5,316 bases of DNA from the NCBI GenBank assembly GCA_017936725.1, contig JAGBEZ010000120.1:1-5316 (forward strand), written 5' to 3'. The notes under the pieces were generated by a model. That model was not told the origin of the DNA, did no database searches, and was given only the letters and a program-made list of their open reading frames with translations. The position numbers and the translations under genes were made by a program. This document shows, one piece after another, positions 1 to 5,316 of the stretch (position 1 is its first letter; the number at the start of each line of letters is the position of its first letter). This DNA is from Agathobacter sp. GTDB lineage: Bacteria; Bacillota_A; Clostridia; Lachnospirales; Lachnospiraceae.

Positions 1-16
1 AATGCCATAAATTTAC

Positions 17-45
17 TTGCAATTGTTATGTATATGTAGTATAAT
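17..45 (+). promoter_or_regulatory. Probable sigma-A-type promoter for the short Rpn-tail-like gene
   Basis: The -35 box is TTGCAA (17-22, 4 of 6 matches to TTGACA) and the -10 box is a perfect TATAAT (40-45), separated by the optimal 17 bases. Transcription would begin near base 52, giving a leader of roughly 58 bases before the GTG start at 110. The promoter lies inside the upstream, in-frame extension of the downstream reading frame. That argues that translation does not start at the TTG at 17 but farther down. Confidence 0.6.
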
Positions 46-109
46 GTCAAAAAATAACAGGCAAGACATGTGGGAAAATGATTATACCAATGAAGGAGGT
101 AAAAACGAC

Positions 110-265
110 GTGTGTAAGGCGATACAGGATTTAATGGCAGATAGTAGAGAGCAAGCGTTAATTGAAACGGCAAAGAATTTATTAGATGTTTTATCGGATG
201 AAGTGATTGCTGAAAAAATTGGGCTTCCTTTGGAGAAGGTACAGGAACTTCGTTTAAACAATTAA
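110..265 (+). CDS. Short protein (51 aa) resembling the C-terminal tail of Rpn-family PD-(D/E)XK nuclease/transposases; probable gene remnant
   Basis: The start is chosen as GTG at 110 because a strong ribosome binding site (GAAGGAGGT, 92-100) precedes it by 9 bases. In-frame ATGs at 44 and 68 have no comparable site. The peptide begins (M/V)CKAIQDLMADSRE and ends EVIAEKIGLPLEKVQELR. From memory of the family, this combination is typical of the extreme C-terminus of Rpn (recombination-promoting nuclease/putative transposase) proteins in Lachnospiraceae: a CKA(I/L) segment, an acidic/basic helix, then a helix-turn-helix-like end. The full-length family is about 280-330 residues, so the PD-(D/E)XK nuclease core is entirely missing and no nuclease activity is expected. 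The in-frame codons just upstream (encoding NEGGK) also resemble the segment before CKA in the family, which fits a 5'-truncated remnant. Even so, promoter, ribosome binding site and terminator are all intact, so a small protein may still be made. The family call is from pattern memory, not a search. Confidence 0.5.
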   Translation: MCKAIQDLMADSREQALIETAKNLLDVLSDEVIAEKIGLPLEKVQELRLNN

Positions 266-281
266 ATGTCATGCCAAAGTA

Positions 282-322
282 TACGAAAAAGACGCACCCT
301 ATATGGTGCGTCTTTTTTCGTA
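282..322. terminator. Bidirectional intrinsic terminator between the convergent short gene and typA
   Basis: GACGCACC (291-298) pairs perfectly with GGTGCGTC (305-312) around the loop CTATAT. The + strand reads straight into six T residues (313-318). On the - strand the same GC stem is followed by five T residues (complement of 286-290). The A-run and T-run flanks also pair, extending the stem to ACG/CGT with one bulged T. It lies 17 bases beyond the short gene's stop and 27 bases beyond the typA stop, so it ends both convergent transcripts. Confidence 0.9.
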
Positions 323-348
323 GATTATATCCCCTTTTTGTAAAATCA

Positions 349-2184
349 TTATCCTTGCTGCTTTGCCTTAAATGCAGCACGTTTTCTTAAGGTTGGATCT
401 AAGATACGTTTACGGATACGCAAACTCTTTGGTGTTACCTCAAGGAGCTCATCCGTATCGATGAAGTCAAGCGCCTGTTCCAGACTCAAGATACGAGGTG
501 GTACGAGCGTAAGTGCTTCGTCTGCGGATGAGGAACGAGTATTAGTTAGGTGCTTTTTCTTACAAACATTCAGTTCAATGTCTTCTGCACGAGAACACTG
601 TCCGATGACCATGCCGGAGTAAACGCGTTCGCCAGGTCCAATGAAAAGTGTTCCTCGATCCTGTGCAGAGAAGAGACCGTAGGTTACGGATTCGCCATCT
701 TCGAAGGCAATAAGGGAACCTGTGGCACGATAATCGATATCGCCTCGATAAGAATCATAGCCATCGAAAATTGTATTAATGATACCATTTCCCTTGGTGT
801 CAGTCATGAAGTCACCACGGTAGCCGATAAGACCACGGGATGGGATACGGAATTCAATACGCGTGTAGCCGCCTGCAATAGAGCCCATGTTCTGTAGTTC
901 ACCTTTACGCTGCTGCAATTTTGAAATGACAGCTCCGGTAAATTCGTCTGGTACGTCCACGTAGGCGATTTCCATTGGTTCTAATTTTTTCCCACGTTCG
1001 TCTTCTTTATATAATACCTCTGCTTTACTTACAGCAAATTCATAGCCTTCACGACGCATGTTTTCGATTAATACAGATAAGTGAAGCTCGCCACGGCCAG
1101 ATACCTTGAGACTGTCTGGAGAGTCAGTATCTTCTACACGAAGAGAAACGTCCGTGTTCAATTCGCGATAAAGTCTTTCTCTGATATGACGGGAAGTTAC
1201 ATATTTTCCTTCCTGTCCAGCAAGAGGGCTGTCGTTTACGATAAAGTTCATAGCAATCGTTGGTTCCGAAATTTTCTGGAAAGGAATTGCGTTTGGATTT
1301 TCTGGTGCGCAGATGGTATCACCGATGTGAATATCAGAAATACCAGAAATTGCTACGATAGAACCTACAGATGCTTCTGTGACGTCTATTTTATTTAATC
1401 CATCAAATTCGTAAAGCTTGCTGATACGTACTTTGGAAAGTTTATCTGGTTCATGATGGTTTACAACTACAGCATCCTGGTTGATGCGAAGCACACCGTT
1501 ATCTACTTTACCAATGCCGATACGGCCCACATATTCATTGTAGTCAATGGTGCTGATAAGAACCTGTGTATTTGCTTCAGGATCACCAGATGGACCAGGG
1601 ATATAATTTAAGATGGTTTCGAAAAGAGGAGTCATATCCTTTCTCTCATCATCTAAATCTAGCATCGCATATCCGTTTCTAGCAGAGGCGAATACGAATG
1701 GGCAATCTAACTGTTCTTCGGAAGCATCCAAATCCATGAACAATTCTAATACTTCATCAATTACTTCGTCTGGTCTTGCTTCTGGGCGGTCAATCTTGTT
1801 GATGCAGACGATAACCGGAAGGTCTAGCGCCAAAGCTTTCATTAATACGAATTTGGTCTGAGGCATGGTGCCTTCGAAAGCATCTACGACCAACACAACA
1901 CCATTTACCATTTTCAGTACGCGTTCTACTTCGCCACCGAAGTCGGCATGTCCTGGGGTATCAATAATGTTGATTTTTACATCTTTGTATTGTACGGCTG
2001 TATTTTTCGATAAAATCGTAATGCCTCGTTCACGTTCGATATCATTTGAGTCCATGACACGTTCCTGAACTTCCTGATTTTCACGGAACACGCCGCTTTG
2101 CTTTAACAACTCATCGACAAGTGTTGTTTTGCCGTGGTCAACGTGGGCGATGATAGCTATGTTACGAATATCTTCTCTTGTCAT
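349..2184 (-). CDS. typA: Ribosome-associated translational GTPase TypA/BipA, complete (611 aa)
   Basis: TypA/BipA is a GTPase of the EF-G/LepA superfamily that binds the ribosome. In bacteria where it has been studied it supports 50S subunit assembly and growth under cold or other stress. All G motifs are visible: G1 AHVDHGKT (residues 13-20), G2 ERGITI (52-57), G3 DTPGH (75-79, with the catalytic-type His79), G4 NKID (129-132) and G5 SAR (167-169). After the G domain come an EF-Tu-like beta-barrel (about 205-290), an EF-G domain III-like part (about 305-380, containing [12 protein letters not shown]), an EF-G domain V-like part (about 395-480), and the TypA-specific C-terminal domain ending in a basic tail. 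Length is normal for the family (about 605-615). The start is ATG at 2184 because AGAAGG (2191-2196) lies 6 bases upstream and [20 protein letters not shown] is the standard beginning; the in-frame codon at 2211 would add nine unlikely residues. The TAA stop is followed directly by an in-frame TGA. The gene is monocistronic, with its own promoter upstream and a terminator downstream. Confidence 0.97.
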   Translation of the reverse strand: MTREDIRNIAIIAHVDHGKTTLVDELLKQSGVFRENQEVQERVMDSNDIERERGITILSKNTAVQYKDVKINIIDTPGHADFGGEVERVLKMVNGVVLVVDAFEGTMPQTKFVLMKALALDLPVIVCINKIDRPEARPDEVIDEVLELFMDLDASEEQLDCPFVFASARNGYAMLDLDDERKDMTPLFETILNYIPGPSGDPEANTQVLISTIDYNEYVGRIGIGKVDNGVLRINQDAVVVNHHEPDKLSKVRISKLYEFDGLNKIDVTEASVGSIVAISGISDIHIGDTICAPENPNAIPFQKISEPTIAMNFIVNDSPLAGQEGKYVTSRHIRERLYRELNTDVSLRVEDTDSPDSLKVSGRGELHLSVLIENMRREGYEFAVSKAEVLYKEDERGKKLEPMEIAYVDVPDEFTGAVISKLQQRKGELQNMGSIAGGYTRIEFRIPSRGLIGYRGDFMTDTKGNGIINTIFDGYDSYRGDIDYRATGSLIAFEDGESVTYGLFSAQDRGTLFIGPGERVYSGMVIGQCSRAEDIELNVCKKKHLTNTRSSSADEALTLVPPRILSLEQALDFIDTDELLEVTPKSLRIRKRILDPTLRKRAAFKAKQQG

Positions 2185-2250
2185 AAAAATCCTTCTTTCT
2201 ATAATAAGCAATTTTCAAAATTATGATCTTAATGATAAAACCAACTAAGT

Positions 2251-2279
2251 ATAATAAACATTTCTATGGTGTTTGGCAA
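2251..2279 (-). promoter_or_regulatory. Probable sigma-A-type promoter of typA
   Basis: On the - strand, TTGCCA (2279-2274, 5 of 6 matches to TTGACA) is followed after exactly 17 bases by TATTAT (2256-2251, 5 of 6 matches to TATAAT). Transcription would start near 2244 and give a leader of about 60 bases before the typA ATG. No obvious riboswitch or terminator hairpin is visible in that leader. Confidence 0.55.
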
Positions 2280-2291
2280 GTTCTTTTCGAC

Positions 2292-2323
2292 ATACAAATC
2301 CTCAACTGATATCAAATTTGTAT
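2292..2323. repeat. Inverted repeat in the divergent intergenic region; possible operator
   Basis: ATACAAAT (2292-2299) and ATTTGTAT (2316-2323) are perfect 8-bp inverted arms separated by 16 bases. The repeat sits 13 bases upstream of the typA -35 box and about 105 bases before the DUF815 ATPase start. The arms are AT-rich and the loop is long, so this may be chance in AT-rich DNA. A dimeric regulator binding site is the alternative reading. Confidence 0.25.
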
Positions 2324-2427
2324 TTAAGCAGTCCTTTTTTTGAAATATACTTGGAAGAAAAGACAAAATGTGATAAAACAGTATAGAATGAATTGGAAGA
2401 ATCGTATACAAAGAAAAGGAGAACGCA

Positions 2428-3735
2428 ATGTATCAGGAAATTTCAAAGCTTCTTATGTATGGTGATATAGATAAAAACGAAATTCTTAATCAGATGGGCC
2501 AGCTTTTTGCCCGTTTTGAACGAGGCGATTATGACAAAATGGAATTGACCCGCGATATCAATACGCAGGTAAAACGCATCTTGAAAGTAGCTACTGATTA
2601 TGGATTTGACGATAATCTTTGGCACAATTATCTGACGTTTTACTTAATGATGAATGAGAATCCATTTAGTATGACTTGTGAAAAAGTCGGTGCGAGCGAC
2701 GGCAGCGTAAACGCATTGGTAAAAAAGGATTTTGCTATCTTTAAGAGACTGTTTGACTATGATTTTTCACAGATGGAAGAAGCACTCGAAATTTCATGCT
2801 TTTCCGATATTTCGAATTACAAAGCAATTGTAAAAAAAGAGCTTATGTACAATAAGAATGTGAGTGAAAAGGTACGTGCGCTTAGTAAACAATTAGAAGA
2901 AACCAAGGATGAAGAAGAATTTTTCCAGGTAATTACGACATTTTATAAAAACTATGGTGTGGGTATGTTTGGAATGAACAAGGCGTTCCGAATTGAAGAA
3001 AAGCCAGAGGGCAGTATCACGTTTAAGCCTATCAACAATATGGAAAGTGTGATGCTCGATGACCTTATTGGCTACGAAATCCAAAAGAAAAAATTAGTAG
3101 ATAATACACAGGCTTTTGTCGATGGAAAGAAAGCAAACAATGCTCTTTTGTTTGGGGATAGCGGTACCGGAAAGTCTACCAGCATCAAGGCGATTGTAAA
3201 TCAGTATTATGATGATGGCCTTCGCATGATTGAAATCTATAAGCACCAGTTCCAGTATTTGTCTACGGTTATTTCTGAAATCAAGAACCGCAACTACAAA
3301 TTTATTATCTATATGGATGATTTGTCCTTTGAGGAATTTGAAATTGAGTATAAGTATTTAAAGGCAGTGATTGAAGGTGGCGTGGAAACCAGACCAGACA
3401 ATATTTTAATCTATGCGACATCTAACCGCCGTCATTTGATTAAAGAAACCTGGAACGATAGAAATGACGTAAATACAGCCATCGATAGACACCACTCAGA
3501 CACAGTAGAAGAGAAACTTTCTCTGGTAAACCGTTTTGGTGTAACCATCTGTTTCTCAAAACCAAGTCAGAAAGAATTTTTTGAAATTGTTATCGGCTTG
3601 GCAAGACGTGAAGGTATCACGATGTCGGACGAAGAGCTAAAAGCAGAAGCAAACAAATGGGAGTTGGCGCATGGAGGATTGTCAGGCAGAACTGCTAGTC
3701 AGTTCATAAATTACCTTGCAGGCAGAAGAATCTAG
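2428..3735 (+). CDS. DUF815 (COG2607-type) AAA+ ATPase of unknown function, complete (435 aa)
   Basis: The C-terminal half (about 205-435) is a DUF815 P-loop ATPase. It shows Walker A GDSGTGKST (243-251), Walker B IIYMDDLSFE (293-302, acidic pair Asp297-Asp298), a sensor 1 region ATSNRRHL (330-337), the family block DTVEEKLSLVNRFG (358-371) in which Arg369 sits where an AAA+ arginine finger is expected, and GGLSGRTASQF (416-426) with a likely sensor 2 Arg421. The block YLKAVIEGGVETRPDNI is also a DUF815 hallmark. The N-terminal half (1-190) is mainly helical, charged, without membrane segments or a signal peptide, so the protein should be cytosolic. Many DUF815 proteins are about 280-300 residues, so the N-terminal part is a clostridial-style extension. 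No biochemical role is established for the family. The start is supported by AAAGGAG (2415-2421), 6 bases before ATG. No convincing promoter was found upstream. The TAG stop lies inside the left arm of the downstream inverted-repeat element. An ABC-F gene follows 165 bases later on the same strand. Confidence 0.93.
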   Translation: MYQEISKLLMYGDIDKNEILNQMGQLFARFERGDYDKMELTRDINTQVKRILKVATDYGFDDNLWHNYLTFYLMMNENPFSMTCEKVGASDGSVNALVKKDFAIFKRLFDYDFSQMEEALEISCFSDISNYKAIVKKELMYNKNVSEKVRALSKQLEETKDEEEFFQVITTFYKNYGVGMFGMNKAFRIEEKPEGSITFKPINNMESVMLDDLIGYEIQKKKLVDNTQAFVDGKKANNALLFGDSGTGKSTSIKAIVNQYYDDGLRMIEIYKHQFQYLSTVISEIKNRNYKFIIYMDDLSFEEFEIEYKYLKAVIEGGVETRPDNILIYATSNRRHLIKETWNDRNDVNTAIDRHHSDTVEEKLSLVNRFGVTICFSKPSQKEFFEIVIGLARREGITMSDEELKAEANKWELAHGGLSGRTASQFINYLAGRRI

Positions 3736-3752
3736 CCTTGAAAGCTCGACCC

Positions 3753-3767
3753 GACCGCGTTGCGGTC
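3753..3767. repeat. Small GC-rich hairpin 1 of the intergenic element
   Basis: GACCGC (3753-3758) and GCGGTC (3762-3767) form a perfect 6-bp stem around a GTT loop. Only three T residues follow, so termination is unlikely. Confidence 0.55.
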
Positions 3768-3773
3768 TTTCCC

Positions 3774-3786
3774 GCTGCGTTGCAGC
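3774..3786. repeat. Small GC-rich hairpin 2 of the intergenic element
   Basis: GCTGC (3774-3778) and GCAGC (3782-3786) form a perfect 5-bp stem around the same GTT loop as hairpin 1. The heptamer GCGTTGC occurs at both loops, exactly 20 bases apart (3757 and 3777), with different outer stem bases. Confidence 0.5.
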
Positions 3787-3817
3787 TAAGGCTCTCGCTA
3801 ATGGCTAAACGTCATAT

Positions 3818-3879
3818 CCATGAGAAAACATGTTGTCATCTTGCAAATAAATTTGCATATGCCACATGTATTCTCATGG
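3818..3879. repeat. Long near-perfect hairpin of the intergenic element
   Basis: CCATGAGAAAACATGT (3818-3833) pairs with ACATGTATTCTCATGG (3864-3879) at 15 of 16 positions; the only mismatch is A3827 against A3870. The enclosed 30 bases contain a second perfect stem, TGCAAAT (3842-3848) with ATTTGCA (3851-3857). On the right side the helix continues without a gap into the outer 11-bp arm. In RNA it would form a stable stem just upstream of the ABC-F ribosome binding site. Confidence 0.7.
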
Positions 3880-3890
3880 CAAGGCTAGAT

Positions 3891-3896
3891 AGGAGG
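3891..3896 (+). promoter_or_regulatory. Ribosome binding site of the ABC-F gene, abutting the structured element
   Basis: AGGAGG matches the anti-Shine-Dalgarno consensus and lies 4 bases before ATG 3901. It begins at the very next base after the right inverted-repeat arm. Folding of the outer stem would therefore place a helix end directly against the ribosome binding site. Confidence 0.8.
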
Positions 3897-3900
3897 AACT

Positions 3901-5316
3901 ATGTTATATCAAATCTCAAATGGCGCTGTCGTTTTTGGCGACGACGTCATTTTGCATGACATAAATTTTGAAATTCGAAATACAGAAAAAATCGCGGTCG
4001 TAGGACGAAATGGTTGTGGAAAAACGACGCTTCTGAAACTCATTTCTGGTGAAGTGGAAATGTATCATGAAGATGGGGAAGAAGGCTCTATCGCCATGGC
4101 GGGAAAACCGCAGATTGGGTACTTAAAGCAGATTGCATTTGACGATCCAAGTGTGACGTTAGAAAAAGAAATCCGAAAAGTTTTTGCTCCAATGATTGCG
4201 ATGAAAGCAGAGGTAGAGGCTCTCGCAAAAGCATTAGAGACAGACCATTCGGATGAAAAAGTAAAAGCATATACCACATTGGAAGAAAAGTTTCGCGATT
4301 TAGGTGGCTATTATTTTGAAAAAGAATACGAAGTACTGATTCGTAAATTTGGATTCTCAGAAGAAGAGCGAAAGAAACCATTAAAGGATTTTTCTGGTGG
4401 ACAGCAGACCAAAATTGCTTTTATCAAATTGCTGCTTAGCAAGCCGGATATTTTGCTTTTGGACGAGCCTACGAACCATTTGGATGTGACAACCATCGAA
4501 TGGTTAGAAGGCTATTTAAAGAATTATCCAAAGGCAGTGGTGCTCGTATCGCACGACCGTATGTTTCTGGACAATATCGTGGATGTCGTATATGAAATTG
4601 AGTATGGAACTGCGAAGCGTTATCCAGGAAACTATACGAATTTCATGGCACGCAAAAAAGAAAACTATGAAAAGCAGTTGAAAGACCATATCGCGCAGCA
4701 AAAAGAAATCGAACGTTTGCAGCGCATGGTGGACCGTTTTAAAGGAAAACCAACAAAAGTATCGATGGCACGCTCGAAGCAGAAAGCAATTGAGCACATG
4801 GAAATAATCGAAGCGCCAGACCGCTATGATAACAAGACCTTCCATGCACATTTTCAGCCACTCGTGGAAACAGGAAATGACGTGCTTTTTGTCAGCAATT
4901 TAGAAATCGGTTATGAGCAGGCACTTTCTACGGTGAACGTCGATTTAAAACGAGGAGAGAAACTGGGTATTTTAGGTGGAAATGGACTTGGAAAGTCGAC
5001 ATTTTTGAAAACTATCGTCGACAAGATTCCAGCACTTTCTGGGGAATACAAATATGGCGTAAATGTACAAATCGGTTATTTTGACCAGCAGATGGCAATG
5101 TATCAGAGCAACAAGACTGTACTCGAGGATTACTGGGATGAATTCCCAAATCTGACTGAGACAGAGGTGAGAAATGCCCTGGGCGCTTTTCTTTTTACTG
5201 GAGAGGATGTGTTTAAAAACATCAGCATGCTTTCGGGTGGAGAAAAAGTACGCCTTGCGCTTTGTAAAATATTAAAGAGAAGACCAAACGTATTGATTCT
5301 CGATGAGCCAACCAAC
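3901..5316 (+). CDS. ABC-F family ATP-binding protein, YdiF-like; 3' end cut by window (472 aa seen)
   Basis: ABC-F proteins are soluble tandem ABC ATPases that act on the ribosome, either in translation (EttA, Uup, YdiF types) or in protection from ribosome-targeting antibiotics. Domain 1 has Walker A GRNGCGKT (35-42), Q-loop Gln77, signature FSGGQQ (164-169), Walker B LLLDEPTNHLD (185-195) and H-switch His218. The inter-domain linker, about 245-305, is charged and helical and carries the FKGKPTKVSMARSKQKAIE-type segment of the P-site tRNA interaction motif. Domain 2 has Walker A GGNGLGKS (359-366), Gln396/Gln397, signature LSGGE (444-448) and Walker B ILDEPTN (466-472), where the window ends. 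No transmembrane segments are present, which separates it from ABC transporters. The start is ATG 3901 with AGGAGG at 3891-3896. Family members run to about 520-650 residues, so the end of domain 2 and any C-terminal coiled coil lie outside. The domain arrangement resembles the YdiF group more than known resistance types, but the exact subfamily cannot be fixed by eye. Confidence 0.93.
   Translation, partial: MLYQISNGAVVFGDDVILHDINFEIRNTEKIAVVGRNGCGKTTLLKLISGEVEMYHEDGEEGSIAMAGKPQIGYLKQIAFDDPSVTLEKEIRKVFAPMIAMKAEVEALAKALETDHSDEKVKAYTTLEEKFRDLGGYYFEKEYEVLIRKFGFSEEERKKPLKDFSGGQQTKIAFIKLLLSKPDILLLDEPTNHLDVTTIEWLEGYLKNYPKAVVLVSHDRMFLDNIVDVVYEIEYGTAKRYPGNYTNFMARKKENYEKQLKDHIAQQKEIERLQRMVDRFKGKPTKVSMARSKQKAIEHMEIIEAPDRYDNKTFHAHFQPLVETGNDVLFVSNLEIGYEQALSTVNVDLKRGEKLGILGGNGLGKSTFLKTIVDKIPALSGEYKYGVNVQIGYFDQQMAMYQSNKTVLEDYWDEFPNLTETEVRNALGAFLFTGEDVFKNISMLSGGEKVRLALCKILKRRPNVLILDEPTN

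Larger units (their letters stand above)
3730..3890. repeat. 161-bp structured intergenic element bounded by 11-bp perfect inverted repeats (MITE/REP-like or structured RNA)
   Basis: ATCTAGCCTTG (3730-3740) and CAAGGCTAGAT (3880-3890) are exact reverse complements. The right arm runs directly into a long near-perfect hairpin (3818-3879). On the left a 77-base stretch (3741-3817) with two small GTT-loop hairpins lies between the outer arm and that hairpin. The predicted fold is an outer stem closing a junction with several branches. Bases 3741-3790 are 62% GC, clearly higher than the flanking genes. The left arm contains the TAG stop of the DUF815 ATPase, and the right arm ends where the AGGAGG of the ABC-F gene begins. 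No T-run follows the right arm, so it is not an intrinsic terminator. No clear target-site duplication is visible. A non-autonomous mobile element, a REP-type repeat, and a cis-acting RNA leader for the ABC-F gene are all open. Confidence 0.65.

Noticed and set aside
322..329. Perfect TATAAT on the - strand just beyond the typA stop
   Set aside because: No -35-like hexamer lies 16-18 bases upstream, and it points straight into the terminator with no gene behind it on that strand.
550..2068. Several open frames on the + strand inside typA (550-897, 1081-1398, 1613-1861, 1865-2068)
   Set aside because: They are antisense shadows of a well-conserved gene, without ribosome binding sites or recognisable domains.
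2346..2389. Possible -10 boxes TATACT (2346-2351) and TAGAAT (2384-2389) for the DUF815 gene
   Set aside because: The -35 partners at proper spacing are poor (TTTAAG, 3 of 6, at 17; AAGACA, 4 of 6, at 18). Neither is strong enough to list as a promoter, although one must exist somewhere in this region.
2229..2411. 60-codon open frame on the - strand with a hydrophobic start (MYTILPIHSILFYHIL)
   Set aside because: It begins with TTG, has no ribosome binding site, and overlaps the typA promoter. Its composition is what AT-rich intergenic DNA gives by chance.
3833..3861. TTGTCA (3833-3838) as a -35 box for a separate ABC-F promoter
   Set aside because: The hexamer 17 bases downstream is CATATG, only 3 of 6 matches, and both boxes lie within the hairpin. 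Not convincing.
3730..3890. Intrinsic terminator or attenuator between the DUF815 and ABC-F genes
   Set aside because: Neither the long hairpin nor the outer stem is followed by a T-run; the GTT hairpin 1 is followed by only three T residues.
3730..3890. CRISPR array or tRNA/rRNA gene in the structured intergenic region
   Set aside because: There are no regularly spaced direct repeats beyond the single duplicated heptamer, no cloverleaf with a CCA-proximal acceptor stem, and no rRNA-like sequence.
4065..5315. Open frames on the - strand inside the ABC-F gene
   Set aside because: The + strand frame carries every ABC-F motif in order. The antisense frames are low-complexity shadows and overlap one another.

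Overview
The window looks like chromosomal DNA of a low-to-medium GC Gram-positive bacterium, most likely a Clostridia member of the Lachnospiraceae type. This rests on strong AGGAGG-type ribosome binding sites, AT-rich intergenic DNA, a clostridial-style DUF815 AAA+ ATPase with a long N-terminal part, a YdiF-like ABC-F protein, and a short piece resembling the tail of the Rpn/PD-(D/E)XK transposase family common in that group. The family assignment is an inference; no rRNA gene is present to settle it.

Layout. (1) Bases 1-322: a compact transcription unit on the + strand, with a good sigma-A-type promoter, a strong ribosome binding site, a 51-codon GTG-start reading frame that resembles the C-terminal tail of Rpn-family proteins, and a hairpin terminator. 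The terminator is nearly symmetrical and also serves the convergent gene. (2) Bases 349-2184, - strand: complete typA/bipA, a ribosome-associated translational GTPase, with its own promoter at about 2251-2279. (3) Bases 2185-2427: AT-rich divergent intergenic region. (4) Bases 2428-3735, + strand: complete DUF815 (COG2607-type) AAA+ ATPase of unknown function. (5) Bases 3730-3890: a structured intergenic element bounded by 11-bp perfect inverted repeats, containing two small GTT-loop hairpins and a long near-perfect hairpin. Its left end contains the ATPase stop codon and its right end abuts the next ribosome binding site. (6) Bases 3901-5316, + strand: an ABC-F ATPase cut off by the window end inside its second Walker B region.

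TypA and ABC-F proteins both act on the ribosome. The DUF815 ATPase is co-directional with the ABC-F gene and may share a transcript with it through the structured element, but nothing here proves a functional link. The most interesting object is the 161-bp element between the two ATPase genes. It looks like a small non-autonomous mobile or repetitive element (MITE/REP-like) or a structured RNA. Genome-wide copy number, which cannot be computed here, is the deciding test.
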